Numbered from the stretch's first letter, positions 1 through 8,461 are shown. The stretch is DNA of 17,821 nucleotides from Anaerolineaceae bacterium (GCA_011620505.1 WOZA01000074.1:19186-37006), one strand, 5' to 3'. Made by a program: numbers and translations. Notes: generated by a model not told the origin, from the letters alone.

Positions 1-25
1 GAGATGAAAAGCATCAGGAATCATA

Positions 26-51
26 AAGGCGAAACGGGATTGTTTCGCCTT
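26..51 (-). terminator. Hairpin downstream of gyrA, possible terminator
   Basis: Perfect 10-bp inverted repeat AAGGCGAAAC / GTTTCGCCTT with a 6-base loop, lying 62 bases beyond the gyrA stop codon. On the minus strand it is followed only by a broken T-run (TTTATGATT), so it may be a weak terminator or simply a 3' stem-loop. No other gene is seen between base 1 and the gyrA stop. Confidence 0.45.
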
Positions 52-113
52 CTGGGTGTCTCATCCGACGGTTCCCTCCTGGTGGAGGGTGCAGATGGTC
101 AAGAATTTAGTCT

Positions 114-2780
114 TCAGTCTGCCGAAGTGTTACCTTCTTCGTCTTCGTCCTCGGGATAATCGTTTTCCTCTTCAACAATTTCCACTTCGGACTCAAGGTC
201 CACTTCCACATCCTCCACAGCAGCTTTTCGCCTTGATCGGCGTGGCGCGGTTTCACCTGCGGCTACAGATGCGGCATTGGTTTGTTCGGAGAGTTCCACT
301 TCCTCCCGGGAAATGCGAGCAATTGCGGCAATGCTATCCCCTTCGCCCAATTCCATAACCTTAACCCCTTGCGTGGAGCGGCCTTGAACTGAGATCTCAG
401 CGACTTTGGTGCGCAGCACAATCCCACCGCGGGAAATCATGGTGACTTCCTCGCCATCAAGCACAACGCGCGCTTCGGCGATATCCCCAACGGATTCGCG
501 CACGTCCTGATTAATCGTGGTGACGCCGAGCGTGCCGCGTGTCTTGGGAATATATTCTTCCAGGCTGGTGCGTTTGCCCTGACCCTTTTCGGTCAAAACA
601 AACAGGTAGCCTTCCGGCTCAGCGACTTCCAGCGCGGCCACCTGGTCATCACCGCGCAGGGTAATGCCGGTGACACCCATAGTTGTACGCCCTGTGGGGC
701 GGACCTGCTTTTCGTGGAAGCGTAAGGCTTTCCCCTTCCTGGTAACAAGCAGCAGATCATCCTGACCACTGGTCATGCGGACCCAACCCAATTCGTCACC
801 GTCATTGAGACGGATGGCGATCAGACCGGATGGTCGCACGCTCTCAAAATCAGACATGGGTACGCGCTTGATGCGACCGAGTTTGGTGGCAAGAGCGCAG
901 AATTTAGCATCACTGAAACTTTCCACAGGCAGCAAAGCCGTAATGGTCTCATCCGGTTCGAGGTTGAGGATGTTGACCAGGGGGATGCCGCGTCCCTGGC
1001 GGGCTTCTTCGGGCAGTTCAAATACCCGTTCGGAATAGACCTTGCCCTTGTTGGTGAAGAAAAGCATGGTGCCAAGCGTGTTGGCACGCACAAAGAAGGT
1101 GACAGCATCTTCACCACGCATGCTCTGACCGATCACACCGCGACCGCCTCTGCCCTGGGAGCGGTAAGCCTGGTCCGACACGCGCTTGATGTATCCGCGG
1201 TCGGTAATGGAGACAAACACCGGTTCATCCTGGACGAGGGATTCGTCCGAGATGTCCATTTCGAGATCAGGGACGATATGCGTGCGGCGGTCGTCGCCAT
1301 ACTTTTCGGCCAATTCGTTGAGGTCGGTGCGGATGATCTCAAGCACTTTATGGGGGTTGGCGAGGATGTCTTCAAGCTCGGCAATAGTTTCGAGCAGGGC
1401 CTTATATTCGTCCTCAATTTTCTGGCGTTCAAGGGCAGCCAGGCGGCGCAACTGCATATCGAGAATTGCCTGAGCCTGGATTTCGGTGAGGGTGAAGCGG
1501 GTCATCAAATTCGATTTGGCGACTTCAGCATCTTTTGATTCCCGAATGGTCTTGATTACGGCATCGAGGTTGGCAATGGCAATCAGGAGCCCGTCCAGAA
1601 CATGAGCGCGTTTTTTGGCTTTATCGAGTTCGTAGAGTGTCCGGCGGGTGATGACGACCTGGCGATGTTCCAAAAAATGCGTGAGTGCGCGTTTGAGCGT
1701 GAGCATGCGGGGTTCAGCGTCCACCAGGGCGAGCAGCTGCACACCAAAGGTTGACTGAAGCGGGGTGTATTTGTAGAGCTGGTTGAGAACACGCTTCGGT
1801 TGGGTGCCGCGTTTTAGCTCGATGACGATGCGCATGCCATTGCGGTCGGATTCATCCCGCATGTCCGAGATGGAGTCAAGGCGTCCTTCGCGATGAAGTG
1901 CAGCGATGCGTTCAATCAGGCTGGTTTTGTTGAGCTGATAGGGTATTTCGTGGATGATGATGGCAAAACGTCCATCGCGAATTTCTTCAATGGTAGCCGC
2001 GCCGCGCATTGTTAGGTGACCGCGACCGGTGCTGTATGCCTGGCGGATGCCCTCACTGCCGACGATAATGCCGCCTGTGGGGAAGTCTGGTCCGGGAATG
2101 AGCTGCATGAGGTCTTCAACGCTGACCTCATCAAGCTCGTCGAAGCGGTCAATGAGCAGGTTGAGCGCAGCTACCAACTCGCGCAAGTTGTGCGGCGGAA
2201 TGTTGGTTGCCATGCCGACCGCAATACCGTTGGAGCCATTCATCAGCAGGTTGGGGAGGCGGGCAGGCAGAACCTCTGGCTCTTTTAGAGAACCGTCAAA
2301 GTTGTCGAGAAAGTCAACCGTGTCTTTATCCAGGTCTGCCAAAATTTCATCGGCGATTTTGGTTAGCCGGGCTTCGGTGTAGCGCATGGCTGCGGGGGAG
2401 TCACCATCGATCGAGCCAAAGTTGCCCTGCCCATCAATCAGGGGATAGCGCATCGAGAAATCCTGCGCCATGCGCGCCATTGAATCGTAGACGGCTGAGT
2501 CGCCATGGGGATGGTATTTACCCAAAACTTCACCGACGATGCGGGCAGATTTTTTGGAAGGCGTGTTGGCACGAATGCCCATGTCTTGCATGGCGTAGAG
2601 GATGCGCCGGTGGACCGGCTTGAGGCCGTCGCGCACATCAGGGATGGCGCGGGCGACAATGACGCTCATGGCATAGTCGAGGTAAGCCGTGCGCATTTGC
2701 TCGTCGATGCCGACAGACTCAAGGCTGCCAGAGTTGTTCACGACGGGTTCTTCAGCGGGAATTTCAGGTTGGTCGGTCAT
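114..2780 (-). CDS. gyrA: DNA gyrase subunit A
   Basis: This 888-residue protein is the breakage-reunion subunit of DNA gyrase, which acts with GyrB as A2B2 to introduce negative supercoils using ATP. The N-terminal core carries the HPHGDSAVYD helix (about residues 90-99) and RYTEARL with the catalytic tyrosine at about Y134. The C-terminal beta-pinwheel has the GyrA box as QGRGGRG at about 542-548, which separates it from ParC. Residues equivalent to E. coli Ser83 and Asp87 are Ser95 and Asp99, so the quinolone pocket is wild type by sequence. The protein ends in a strongly acidic tail of about 35 residues. The ATG at 2780 gives the expected N-terminus, but it is preceded only by an A/G-rich GAAAGAAAG stretch, a weak Shine-Dalgarno. 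gyrB is not in the window. Identification is firm. Confidence 0.98.
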   Translation of the reverse strand: MTDQPEIPAEEPVVNNSGSLESVGIDEQMRTAYLDYAMSVIVARAIPDVRDGLKPVHRRILYAMQDMGIRANTPSKKSARIVGEVLGKYHPHGDSAVYDSMARMAQDFSMRYPLIDGQGNFGSIDGDSPAAMRYTEARLTKIADEILADLDKDTVDFLDNFDGSLKEPEVLPARLPNLLMNGSNGIAVGMATNIPPHNLRELVAALNLLIDRFDELDEVSVEDLMQLIPGPDFPTGGIIVGSEGIRQAYSTGRGHLTMRGAATIEEIRDGRFAIIIHEIPYQLNKTSLIERIAALHREGRLDSISDMRDESDRNGMRIVIELKRGTQPKRVLNQLYKYTPLQSTFGVQLLALVDAEPRMLTLKRALTHFLEHRQVVITRRTLYELDKAKKRAHVLDGLLIAIANLDAVIKTIRESKDAEVAKSNLMTRFTLTEIQAQAILDMQLRRLAALERQKIEDEYKALLETIAELEDILANPHKVLEIIRTDLNELAEKYGDDRRTHIVPDLEMDISDESLVQDEPVFVSITDRGYIKRVSDQAYRSQGRGGRGVIGQSMRGEDAVTFFVRANTLGTMLFFTNKGKVYSERVFELPEEARQGRGIPLVNILNLEPDETITALLPVESFSDAKFCALATKLGRIKRVPMSDFESVRPSGLIAIRLNDGDELGWVRMTSGQDDLLLVTRKGKALRFHEKQVRPTGRTTMGVTGITLRGDDQVAALEVAEPEGYLFVLTEKGQGKRTSLEEYIPKTRGTLGVTTINQDVRESVGDIAEARVVLDGEEVTMISRGGIVLRTKVAEISVQGRSTQGVKVMELGEGDSIAAIARISREEVELSEQTNAASVAAGETAPRRSRRKAAVEDVEVDLESEVEIVEEENDYPEDEDEEGNTSAD

Positions 2781-2826
2781 GTTTTCTTTCTTTCGAGCCT
2801 AATTAACGTATTTGCGTAACCTTGTT

Positions 2827-2832
2827 ATTATA
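2827..2832 (-). promoter_or_regulatory. Probable gyrA promoter -10 box
   Basis: On the minus strand a perfect TATAAT lies about 47 bases upstream of the gyrA ATG, giving a predicted leader of about 40 nt. The -35 region is poor (CTTTTA-like at 16-17 bases). Just upstream, at 2854-2875, are three GCGC blocks that can form small competing hairpins (GCGC-GAAA-GCGC and GCGCAA-AA-TTGCGC). Confidence 0.55.
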
Positions 2833-2949
2833 CCCCCAATTATCCGATTAAAAGCGCGAAAGCGCAAAATTGCGCCATTTTTCAAGAATGCGTCAGATGA
2901 CGGGAAAAACCCTGAGAAGATATATCATCAAGTAAAAAGCCGTATTTTA

Positions 2950-2978
2950 TAAAAAAGCCCGGGTATCAGGGCCCGGGC
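2950..2978 (-). terminator. Intrinsic terminator of the FHA-domain gene
   Basis: Read on the minus strand, GCCCGGG and CCCGGGC form a 7-bp GC stem around an 8-base loop and are followed by a run of six T. It lies 20 bases after the stop codon of the FHA gene and insulates gyrA from it. Confidence 0.85.
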
Positions 2979-2997
2979 GGTTTGTAACAAAAGCAAT

Positions 2998-3591
2998 TTA
3001 ATTGACCGGACAACCGGGGATCCGGTTGGCAGAGAAGAAACACCACCAACTGGTTGGCATAAAGATCACGATGACCATGATGATGATAATCGCAATTAGC
3101 AACAGAATGAAGAAGTTGGAATACCAGGGGGTGCGGGGCTTTAGCTCCGGTGTGGGCTCGGGCGCAAGCGGTTGCTGGGGAACGGGTTTCTGGGCAGGCT
3201 GATAGACGGCTTGCGGAGCCGCGGGCATAGGCTGGGGTACCGGTTCTTCCACGGGATAAGCGCTGTAGGTGGGAGTCTTCGCCTGGTCAGGCCATTCGAA
3301 ACTCATTACAGTCGCTTCCGCCAGGGTGATGAGGTCGCCATTATTGAGGCGTTGGGGTGAACTGATGCGGACACCATTCAAGAACGTGCCGTTCGTGGAA
3401 CCGAGGTCTTCAATGTACACACCGTCGGTGCGGGTAACAAAGCGCGCGTGACGGCGGGAAATTTCCTGGTCTGGAACCGGGATATCATTGGCGAGGTCAC
3501 GACCAAGGGTCACTTCAGTTTTCTCGAGATAAAAGCTCGAACCGGGGATGGGTCCCGAGCGCATGACGATAAGAGGTTTTTGTTCTGGCAT
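2998..3591 (-). CDS. FHA-domain protein with C-terminal membrane anchor
   Basis: This 197-residue protein has three parts. An N-terminal forkhead-associated domain, about residues 20-100, shows the conserved GR (30-31), SRRH (45-48), and STNGTFLNG (65-73) motifs that bind phosphothreonine peptides. A Pro/Gln-rich linker runs from about 102 to 155. A single hydrophobic helix at about 159-179 is followed by a short tail with two cysteines (184, 194). The FHA domain is therefore predicted cytosolic and tail-anchored at the membrane. The ATG at 3591 is chosen because AAGGAG lies 5 bases upstream on the minus strand; an in-frame start at 3639 would add 16 residues with no such site. Its kinase partner and target are unknown and no Ser/Thr kinase is nearby. 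It is transcribed divergently from the YvcK-like gene. Confidence 0.85.
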   Translation of the reverse strand: MPEQKPLIVMRSGPIPGSSFYLEKTEVTLGRDLANDIPVPDQEISRRHARFVTRTDGVYIEDLGSTNGTFLNGVRISSPQRLNNGDLITLAEATVMSFEWPDQAKTPTYSAYPVEEPVPQPMPAAPQAVYQPAQKPVPQQPLAPEPTPELKPRTPWYSNFFILLLIAIIIIMVIVIFMPTSWWCFFSANRIPGCPVN

Positions 3592-3711
3592 GGTCGCTCC
3601 TTGAATAAAGCAGTCAATTTTGTTAATTGATTTTACCATTGTCTTGTAAAATCCGTTGAAGAGCTGAGAGCAACACAGGTTTAAAATGAGTCGAAACCCG
3701 CTGGAGAATTG

Positions 3712-3740
3712 TTGACGATGGCAAGGAATCCTGCTATTAT
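3712..3740 (+). promoter_or_regulatory. Sigma70-type promoter of the YvcK-like gene
   Basis: TTGACG (3712-3717), a 17-base spacer, and TATTAT (3735-3740) match the sigma70 consensus at five of six positions in each box. The expected transcription start is at about 3746-3748, at or within two bases of the ATG at 3748. Confidence 0.7.
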
Positions 3741-3747
3741 CAGATTA

Positions 3748-5082
3748 ATGAGCACTCTCGCAAAAAAAGACAATTGGTTTAAGCGGCTGATCACTCGCCT
3801 CCAACAGGAATTTAAATGGCTCGCGCCGGGTATGGGCTATAAGCGCTGGTTGGTATTGACCATCATCGGTTCAATGCTGCTGGGGCTTGGCGCGGCGGTA
3901 TTGGTTTTGGATTACTATCGCAGCACTACGAATGAAGCCTTGGTACCCATCCTGGCGGTGCTCTCCCTGCGTTTTTTGGACAGACCGATCCGATTCCTGC
4001 TCTTCGGCGGAGTGGGGCTGGCGATGATCCTGATTGGAATATGGGGCGCGAACCGCTCATTATTACGACCATTTGAGAAAAATGGCAAACCTGTATGGGA
4101 TACGCTCAAGAATTATCGTCAACGCGAAAAGGGTATCAAGGTTGTGGTAATTGGCGGTGGGCATGGACTGGCGGCACTCCTGCGAGGTCTAAAGGAGTAC
4201 ACCCACAATATCACGGCTATTGTGACCGTCGCTGATGACGGTGGATCATCGGGGGAACTGAGACGCGACCTGGGGGTATTGCCACCCGGAGACATCCGCA
4301 ACTGTCTTTCAGCTCTTAGCAGCGATGAAGCGCTGCTTTCACAGGTTTTTCAGTATCGTTTTACTGCGGGTGCTGGCCTGGAAGGGCATTCCATGGGGAA
4401 CCTCTTCATCACAGCTCTCAGTGAGATCACCGGAAGTTTTGAAGAAGCGGTAGCTGAATCCGGCCGGGTTTTGGCGATCTATGGACAGGTGCTGCCTTCG
4501 ACTTTGAGCAATGTACAACTGGTTGGGGAAGTGCAGGATCAGGCAACTCAGGAGATTGTGGAGGTGAGGGGCGAGGCGGAGCTGACACAGTATCCTGGCA
4601 AGATCCTGAAGGTCTGGCTCGATCCGGCAGAATCGCCGGCATTTCCACCTACCACCTCAGCCATCCTGGACGCGGATCTGATCCTGATTGGTCCGGGCAG
4701 CTTGTATACCAGTCTGCTGCCGAACCTGCTGGTGAAGGGGATTTCGGATGCCATCCTGGCAAGCCGCGCGGAAACTTACTATATCTGTAATATCGCCACC
4801 GAGCAGGGTGAAACGGATGGATTCAATGCCTCGGACCATGCCCGGGAGATTGACCGGCATATCTGCAAGCACCTGTTCAATTTAGTGATCTGTAATAAGA
4901 ATTATCATGGAGACTTGGGCGGGAAAGCGCAATGGGTCTACTTGGATGACGAGATGAAGCAGAACTACCGCGTGTACGAAGCGGACTTGGTGGATGACCT
5001 GTATCCCTGGCGGCACAGTTCCCGGAAACTGGCGAGGGCCATCATGAACTTGTATGAAGAGCGTACAGGACCTTTGAATTAA
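3748..5082 (+). CDS. Membrane-anchored YvcK/CofD-like protein (gluconeogenesis factor family)
   Basis: The 444-residue protein has an N-terminal hydrophobic part (a helix at about 34-57 and one or two more between 66 and 104), then a CofD-like Rossmann domain. That domain begins with VVVIGGGHG at about 131-139 and continues with VADDGGSSGELRRDLG (about 161-176) and PPGDIRNCLSAL, hallmarks of the YvcK family. In Bacillus YvcK binds UDP-GlcNAc and is needed for growth on gluconeogenic carbon and for cell shape; it is not a proven enzyme. The placement just upstream of gap and pgk fits a link to lower glycolysis. Start choice is uncertain. An in-frame TTG at 3712 with GGAG 5 bases upstream would add 12 residues, but those bases double as the -35 box of a good promoter, so the ATG at 3748 (leaderless) is preferred. 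Confidence 0.85.
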   Translation: MSTLAKKDNWFKRLITRLQQEFKWLAPGMGYKRWLVLTIIGSMLLGLGAAVLVLDYYRSTTNEALVPILAVLSLRFLDRPIRFLLFGGVGLAMILIGIWGANRSLLRPFEKNGKPVWDTLKNYRQREKGIKVVVIGGGHGLAALLRGLKEYTHNITAIVTVADDGGSSGELRRDLGVLPPGDIRNCLSALSSDEALLSQVFQYRFTAGAGLEGHSMGNLFITALSEITGSFEEAVAESGRVLAIYGQVLPSTLSNVQLVGEVQDQATQEIVEVRGEAELTQYPGKILKVWLDPAESPAFPPTTSAILDADLILIGPGSLYTSLLPNLLVKGISDAILASRAETYYICNIATEQGETDGFNASDHAREIDRHICKHLFNLVICNKNYHGDLGGKAQWVYLDDEMKQNYRVYEADLVDDLYPWRHSSRKLARAIMNLYEERTGPLN

Positions 5083-5202
5083 ACTGGGTTTTTGGGATAA
5101 TAGACAAAACTGCACGGTTTGCAGGTGGCAGATATTATCAGAATGCCATGAAAAGAAATGTACTATTATTAAATGAGTAATACTGACAGAGCAACTATCG
5201 GA

Positions 5203-5208
5203 TATAAT
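5203..5208 (+). promoter_or_regulatory. Probable gap promoter -10 box
   Basis: A perfect TATAAT lies 75 bases before the gap ATG. CTGACA at 5183-5188 is only 14 bases upstream, so the -35 is doubtful. The predicted leader of about 70 nt contains a small hairpin, CTGGCA-GCTA-TGCCAG (5232-5247), with no T-run; no known riboswitch class was recognised. Confidence 0.45.
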
Positions 5209-5283
5209 TCTAAAGGTTAAGCTTAAACAGTCTGGCAGCTATGCCAGTCAAAAATAAACCAAATTCACTCAATCGGAGGATAT

Positions 5284-6339
5284 ATGAAAACTAAAGTAGC
5301 AATCAATGGCTTCGGCCGCATCGGACGTCAGGTCTTAAAGCGCATCCTCGAGGACGCTTCAGACACTTTGGAGATCGTGGCGATCAATGATCTCTTTGAT
5401 CCCCAAACCAATGCCCACCTTTTCAAGTATGACTCAAACTATGGCATCTACAAGGGTGACGTTGAAGTCAATGAAGCTGGCAACCTGGTAATCGATGGCG
5501 CTGAAATCAAAGTCTTTGCCGAAAAAGATCCGGGCAAATTGCCTTGGAAAGATCTCGGCGTGGATATCGTTTTTGAATGCACCGGTATCTTCACCACTGC
5601 CAAGAGCGATCCTGCAGCAGGCAAAATTGGCGCAGACGCGCACATCCAGCGCGCTGGAGCCAAGAAAGTCATCATCTCTGCACCTGCCAAGGGCGAGGAT
5701 CTGACGATTGTTTTGGGTGTGAATGAAGATAAATACGATAACGCGATTCACCACATCGTTTCAAATGCTTCCTGCACCACCAACTGCCTGGCACCTGCCG
5801 CCAAGATCGTGAACGACCGCTATGGCATCGTCAGCGCCGTCATGACCACCATCCACTCCTACACCAATGACCAGGTCATCCTGGATCAGGGGCATAAGAA
5901 AGAACTGCGCCGTTCCCGCGCTGCTGCTCTGAACATCATCCCCACCAGCACCGGTGCTGCCAAGGCAGTAGAGCTTGTCATTCCTGAGCTCAAGGGCAAG
6001 TTTGACGGCTATTCTCTGCGCGTTCCAACCCCCACCGTTTCCATCGTCGACTTTGTTGCCCTGGTGGAAAAACCAACCACCAAGGAAGAACTGAATGCCG
6101 CCTTCGTCGAAGCTTCTCAAGGAGCACTGAAGGGCATCCTGGGCGTGACCACTGGTGCTTACAATCAGCAACTGGTTTCGAGCGACTTCAAGGGCGATGA
6201 TCGTTCATCCATTGTTGACCTCGAAAAGAATATGGTCATGAATGGCAACCTGGTGAAGGTTGTGGCCTGGTATGACAACGAATGGGGCTATAGCTGCCGC
6301 ACGGTTGATCTGGGCAAGATGATTGCAAAAAAACTCTAA
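5284..6339 (+). CDS. gap: Glyceraldehyde-3-phosphate dehydrogenase
   Basis: This cytosolic 351-residue enzyme oxidises glyceraldehyde 3-phosphate to 1,3-bisphosphoglycerate with NAD+ and phosphate, and works in reverse in gluconeogenesis. The NAD-binding fold opens with INGFGRIGR (about 7-15). The acidic residue in AIND suggests NAD rather than NADP preference. The active site is SNASCTTNC with catalytic Cys164, and the partner histidine is H191 in TTIHSYTND. The C-terminal WYDNEWGYSCR motif is intact. Length is slightly above the usual 330-340 residues. GGAGG lies 4 bases before the ATG. It is followed by pgk, the next enzyme of the pathway, but a stem-loop with a T-run separates the two. 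Confidence 0.97.
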   Translation: MKTKVAINGFGRIGRQVLKRILEDASDTLEIVAINDLFDPQTNAHLFKYDSNYGIYKGDVEVNEAGNLVIDGAEIKVFAEKDPGKLPWKDLGVDIVFECTGIFTTAKSDPAAGKIGADAHIQRAGAKKVIISAPAKGEDLTIVLGVNEDKYDNAIHHIVSNASCTTNCLAPAAKIVNDRYGIVSAVMTTIHSYTNDQVILDQGHKKELRRSRAAALNIIPTSTGAAKAVELVIPELKGKFDGYSLRVPTPTVSIVDFVALVEKPTTKEELNAAFVEASQGALKGILGVTTGAYNQQLVSSDFKGDDRSSIVDLEKNMVMNGNLVKVVAWYDNEWGYSCRTVDLGKMIAKKL

Positions 6340-6364
6340 ACCTCAAGGTTTTCTGATTAGATGG

Positions 6365-6404
6365 ATGCGCAGCATTGTTTCAAACAACAGTGATGCGCAT
6401 TTTT
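6365..6404 (+). terminator. Stem-loop with T-run between gap and pgk
   Basis: ATGCGCA (6365-6371) pairs with TGCGCAT (6394-6400), with an inner TTGTT / AACAA helix and small mismatches between, followed by TTTTT. It lies 26 bases after the gap stop and 16 bases before the pgk ATG. It may be a leaky terminator that lowers pgk read-through or a stabilising 3' end. Confidence 0.55.
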
Positions 6405-6420
6405 CATACAAGGAGAAAAA

Positions 6421-7596
6421 ATGTCTGACAAGAAAATGGTTACCGATCTGGACGTGGCTGGTAAGAAGGTGTTAGTGCGGGTGGACTTTAACGTGCCAAT
6501 TAAGGAAGGCAAAATCAAGGACGATACCCGCATAACCTCTGCTCTACCGACAATCAATTATTTGCTTGACCACGGAGCAGCAGTTATCTTGATGTCTCAT
6601 CTTGGGCGACCAAAGGGTCAACCCAACCCTGAGTTTTCGCTGAAGCCGGTAGCGGATCACCTGGCTACTCTGATCTCTGCACCAGTCAAGTTTGCCGAGG
6701 ATTGCCGCGGTGAGATAGCCAAAGCTGCCGCCGAAGCCTTGAAACCGGGCGAAGTTCTGGTGCTCGAGAACACCCGCTTTTACGCGGAAGAAGAAAAGAA
6801 TGACCCGCAAATGGCAGCCGATCTGGCATCCTTGGCAGATCTCTATGTGAATGATGCTTTTGGTTCAGCGCATCGTGCGCATGCCTCAACCTATGGCGTA
6901 GCGGAATTGCTGCCCTCAGCAGCCGGTTTTCTGATGGAAAAGGAAATCAAATACCTGGGTGACGCAATCGCTAATCCGCAGCGCCCGTTCGTGGCGATTT
7001 TGGGTGGCGCAAAGATCTCGGATAAGATAGGCGTGATCAACAACCTGCTCAAGAAAGCGGACAAGATCCTGATTGGCGGCGGTATGGCCAACACCTTCCT
7101 GAAGGCGCTCGGCTACGAAATGGCTGATTCTCTTGTGGAGAATGAGGTCCTCGATACTGCGAAAGAACTGCTTGAGAAATCCGAAGGAAAATTGCTCTTG
7201 CCGGTGGACATGGTAATCGGTGACGCGTTTGACGCTGAAGCGAAAATGGAAACCCTGCCAGTGGGCGATGTACCGGCTGGCTGGAGGATCCTGGATATTG
7301 GTCCCAAAACCGTGGAAACTTTTGGCAAGGAAATCGCCAATGCAGGTACGATTGTCTGGAATGGACCGATGGGTGTGTTCGAGTTCCCGCGTTTTGCCGC
7401 AGGCACATTTGCGATCGCGCACAAAGTGGCTGAGAGCAAAGCCGTGAGTATTATTGGCGGTGGGGATTCAGTTTCTGCCATCAACCAATCTGGGCTGAGT
7501 GATAAGATCACACACATCTCAACGGGTGGCGGTGCCTCTTTGGAAATGCTCGAAGGCATTGAACTTCCCGGGCTGGCGATCCTTTCAAACAAATAA
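6421..7596 (+). CDS. pgk: Phosphoglycerate kinase
   Basis: This cytosolic monomeric enzyme of 391 residues transfers phosphate from 1,3-bisphosphoglycerate to ADP, the step after GAPDH. The N-terminal substrate domain shows VRVDFNVP (about 20-27), DDTRI, and SHLGRPKG. The nucleotide domain shows GGAKISDKIGVI, the GGGMANTF segment, NGPMGVFE, and the C-terminal STGGGASLEMLEG. Length is normal for the bacterial family. AAGGAG lies about 5 bases upstream of the ATG. It is followed 15 bases later by a strong intrinsic terminator, so it is not cotranscribed with the lipoprotein gene beyond it. Confidence 0.97.
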   Translation: MSDKKMVTDLDVAGKKVLVRVDFNVPIKEGKIKDDTRITSALPTINYLLDHGAAVILMSHLGRPKGQPNPEFSLKPVADHLATLISAPVKFAEDCRGEIAKAAAEALKPGEVLVLENTRFYAEEEKNDPQMAADLASLADLYVNDAFGSAHRAHASTYGVAELLPSAAGFLMEKEIKYLGDAIANPQRPFVAILGGAKISDKIGVINNLLKKADKILIGGGMANTFLKALGYEMADSLVENEVLDTAKELLEKSEGKLLLPVDMVIGDAFDAEAKMETLPVGDVPAGWRILDIGPKTVETFGKEIANAGTIVWNGPMGVFEFPRFAAGTFAIAHKVAESKAVSIIGGGDSVSAINQSGLSDKITHISTGGGASLEMLEGIELPGLAILSNK

Positions 7597-7611
7597 ACAC
7601 AGTTTTTCCCG

Positions 7612-7646
7612 GAGAGCCGTTCAAAAAACGGCTCTCTTTTGTTTTT
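7612..7646 (+). terminator. Intrinsic terminator of pgk
   Basis: Perfect 10-bp stem GAGAGCCGTT / AACGGCTCTC with a 5-base loop, followed by TTTTGTTTTT. Confidence 0.9.
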
Positions 7647-7755
7647 CAAACGGTAAGCGTCCAAAAAACCTTTTGTGAATTAATGATAGAATCGCACTTA
7701 GCATACCGATTCCACGGCTTTTGTTTGGGCTGTAAAATCATCGATGGAGAGTGAT

Positions 7756-8454
7756 ATGAGAAAAATGCATAAAATGAAGTGGATTATCCTGGGGCTTTTG
7801 AGCCTGAGCCTTGTATTGGCTGCTTGTGCCCCTTCTGTTCCCCCTACCCCTTCCGAAGCGGAAATCGCTCAGCAGGTAGCAGCGACGCAGCAAGCCAAGG
7901 CGACTCAGAACTCAGTGGAAACTTTGGTGGCATTGGTGACGCAATTGAGCAATCAACCCACCTGGACCCCTCAGCCAACCTGCCCGGTCTGCCCGACGCA
8001 GGTCGTGGTCCTGCCAACCGCGCAAACCACTGCCAACCCGACCGCAGGTACGCCTGTGCCCACAACCGCCCCAACGGAAGCAGCTGGCGCGAAATGTTTC
8101 CAGTTTGATTTCGTGGGTGATGTCAACTTCCCCCCTGGTACTGTTGTGAAGCCAGGTACGAAATTTTCTAAAACCTGGACTGTAAAGAATACCGGTACCT
8201 GCAAGTGGACCAGGGATTATGACCTGGTTCTGGCGGGTGGGGAGGCCTTTGGCACCAATAAACGTGGTGACATTCCCAGAGAGGTGCTGCCGGGAGAGAC
8301 AATCGACCTCACAATCCCAGATATGATTGCACCGCAGACCGAGGGCACCTACTACAGCTACTGGATGATCGCAGCACCAGACGGTGCGCGCATCGGCTAT
8401 GGACCCGGGCAGCAGTGGGGGCTGGGCATCCAATTGATAGTTTCGAACGAGTAA
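7756..8454 (+). CDS. Lipoprotein with NBR1-type Ig-like domain
   Basis: This 232-residue predicted lipoprotein has a basic N-terminus, a hydrophobic core, and a lipobox LAAC with the lipidated cysteine at C24. A Thr/Pro/Gln-rich linker of about 85 residues follows, probably spanning the cell envelope. From C114 to the end is one Ig-like beta-sandwich of the NBR1 type, with the KTWTVKNTGTCKW core and the LPGETIDL turn. No catalytic motif is seen, so a binding or adhesion role is only an inference. The ATG at 7756 is preferred because GGAGAG lies 4 bases upstream; the in-frame ATG at 7744 lies before that site. A possible -10 (TAGAAT, 7687-7692) precedes it. It is paralogous to the next gene, and each has its own terminator. 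Confidence 0.85.
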   Translation: MRKMHKMKWIILGLLSLSLVLAACAPSVPPTPSEAEIAQQVAATQQAKATQNSVETLVALVTQLSNQPTWTPQPTCPVCPTQVVVLPTAQTTANPTAGTPVPTTAPTEAAGAKCFQFDFVGDVNFPPGTVVKPGTKFSKTWTVKNTGTCKWTRDYDLVLAGGEAFGTNKRGDIPREVLPGETIDLTIPDMIAPQTEGTYYSYWMIAAPDGARIGYGPGQQWGLGIQLIVSNE

Positions 8455-8461
8455 GCAAGAC

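Noticed and set aside
2480..2530. Possible quinolone-resistance changes in GyrA
   Set aside because: The helix reads HPHGDSAVYDS, with Ser and Asp at the two key positions, which is the susceptible form.
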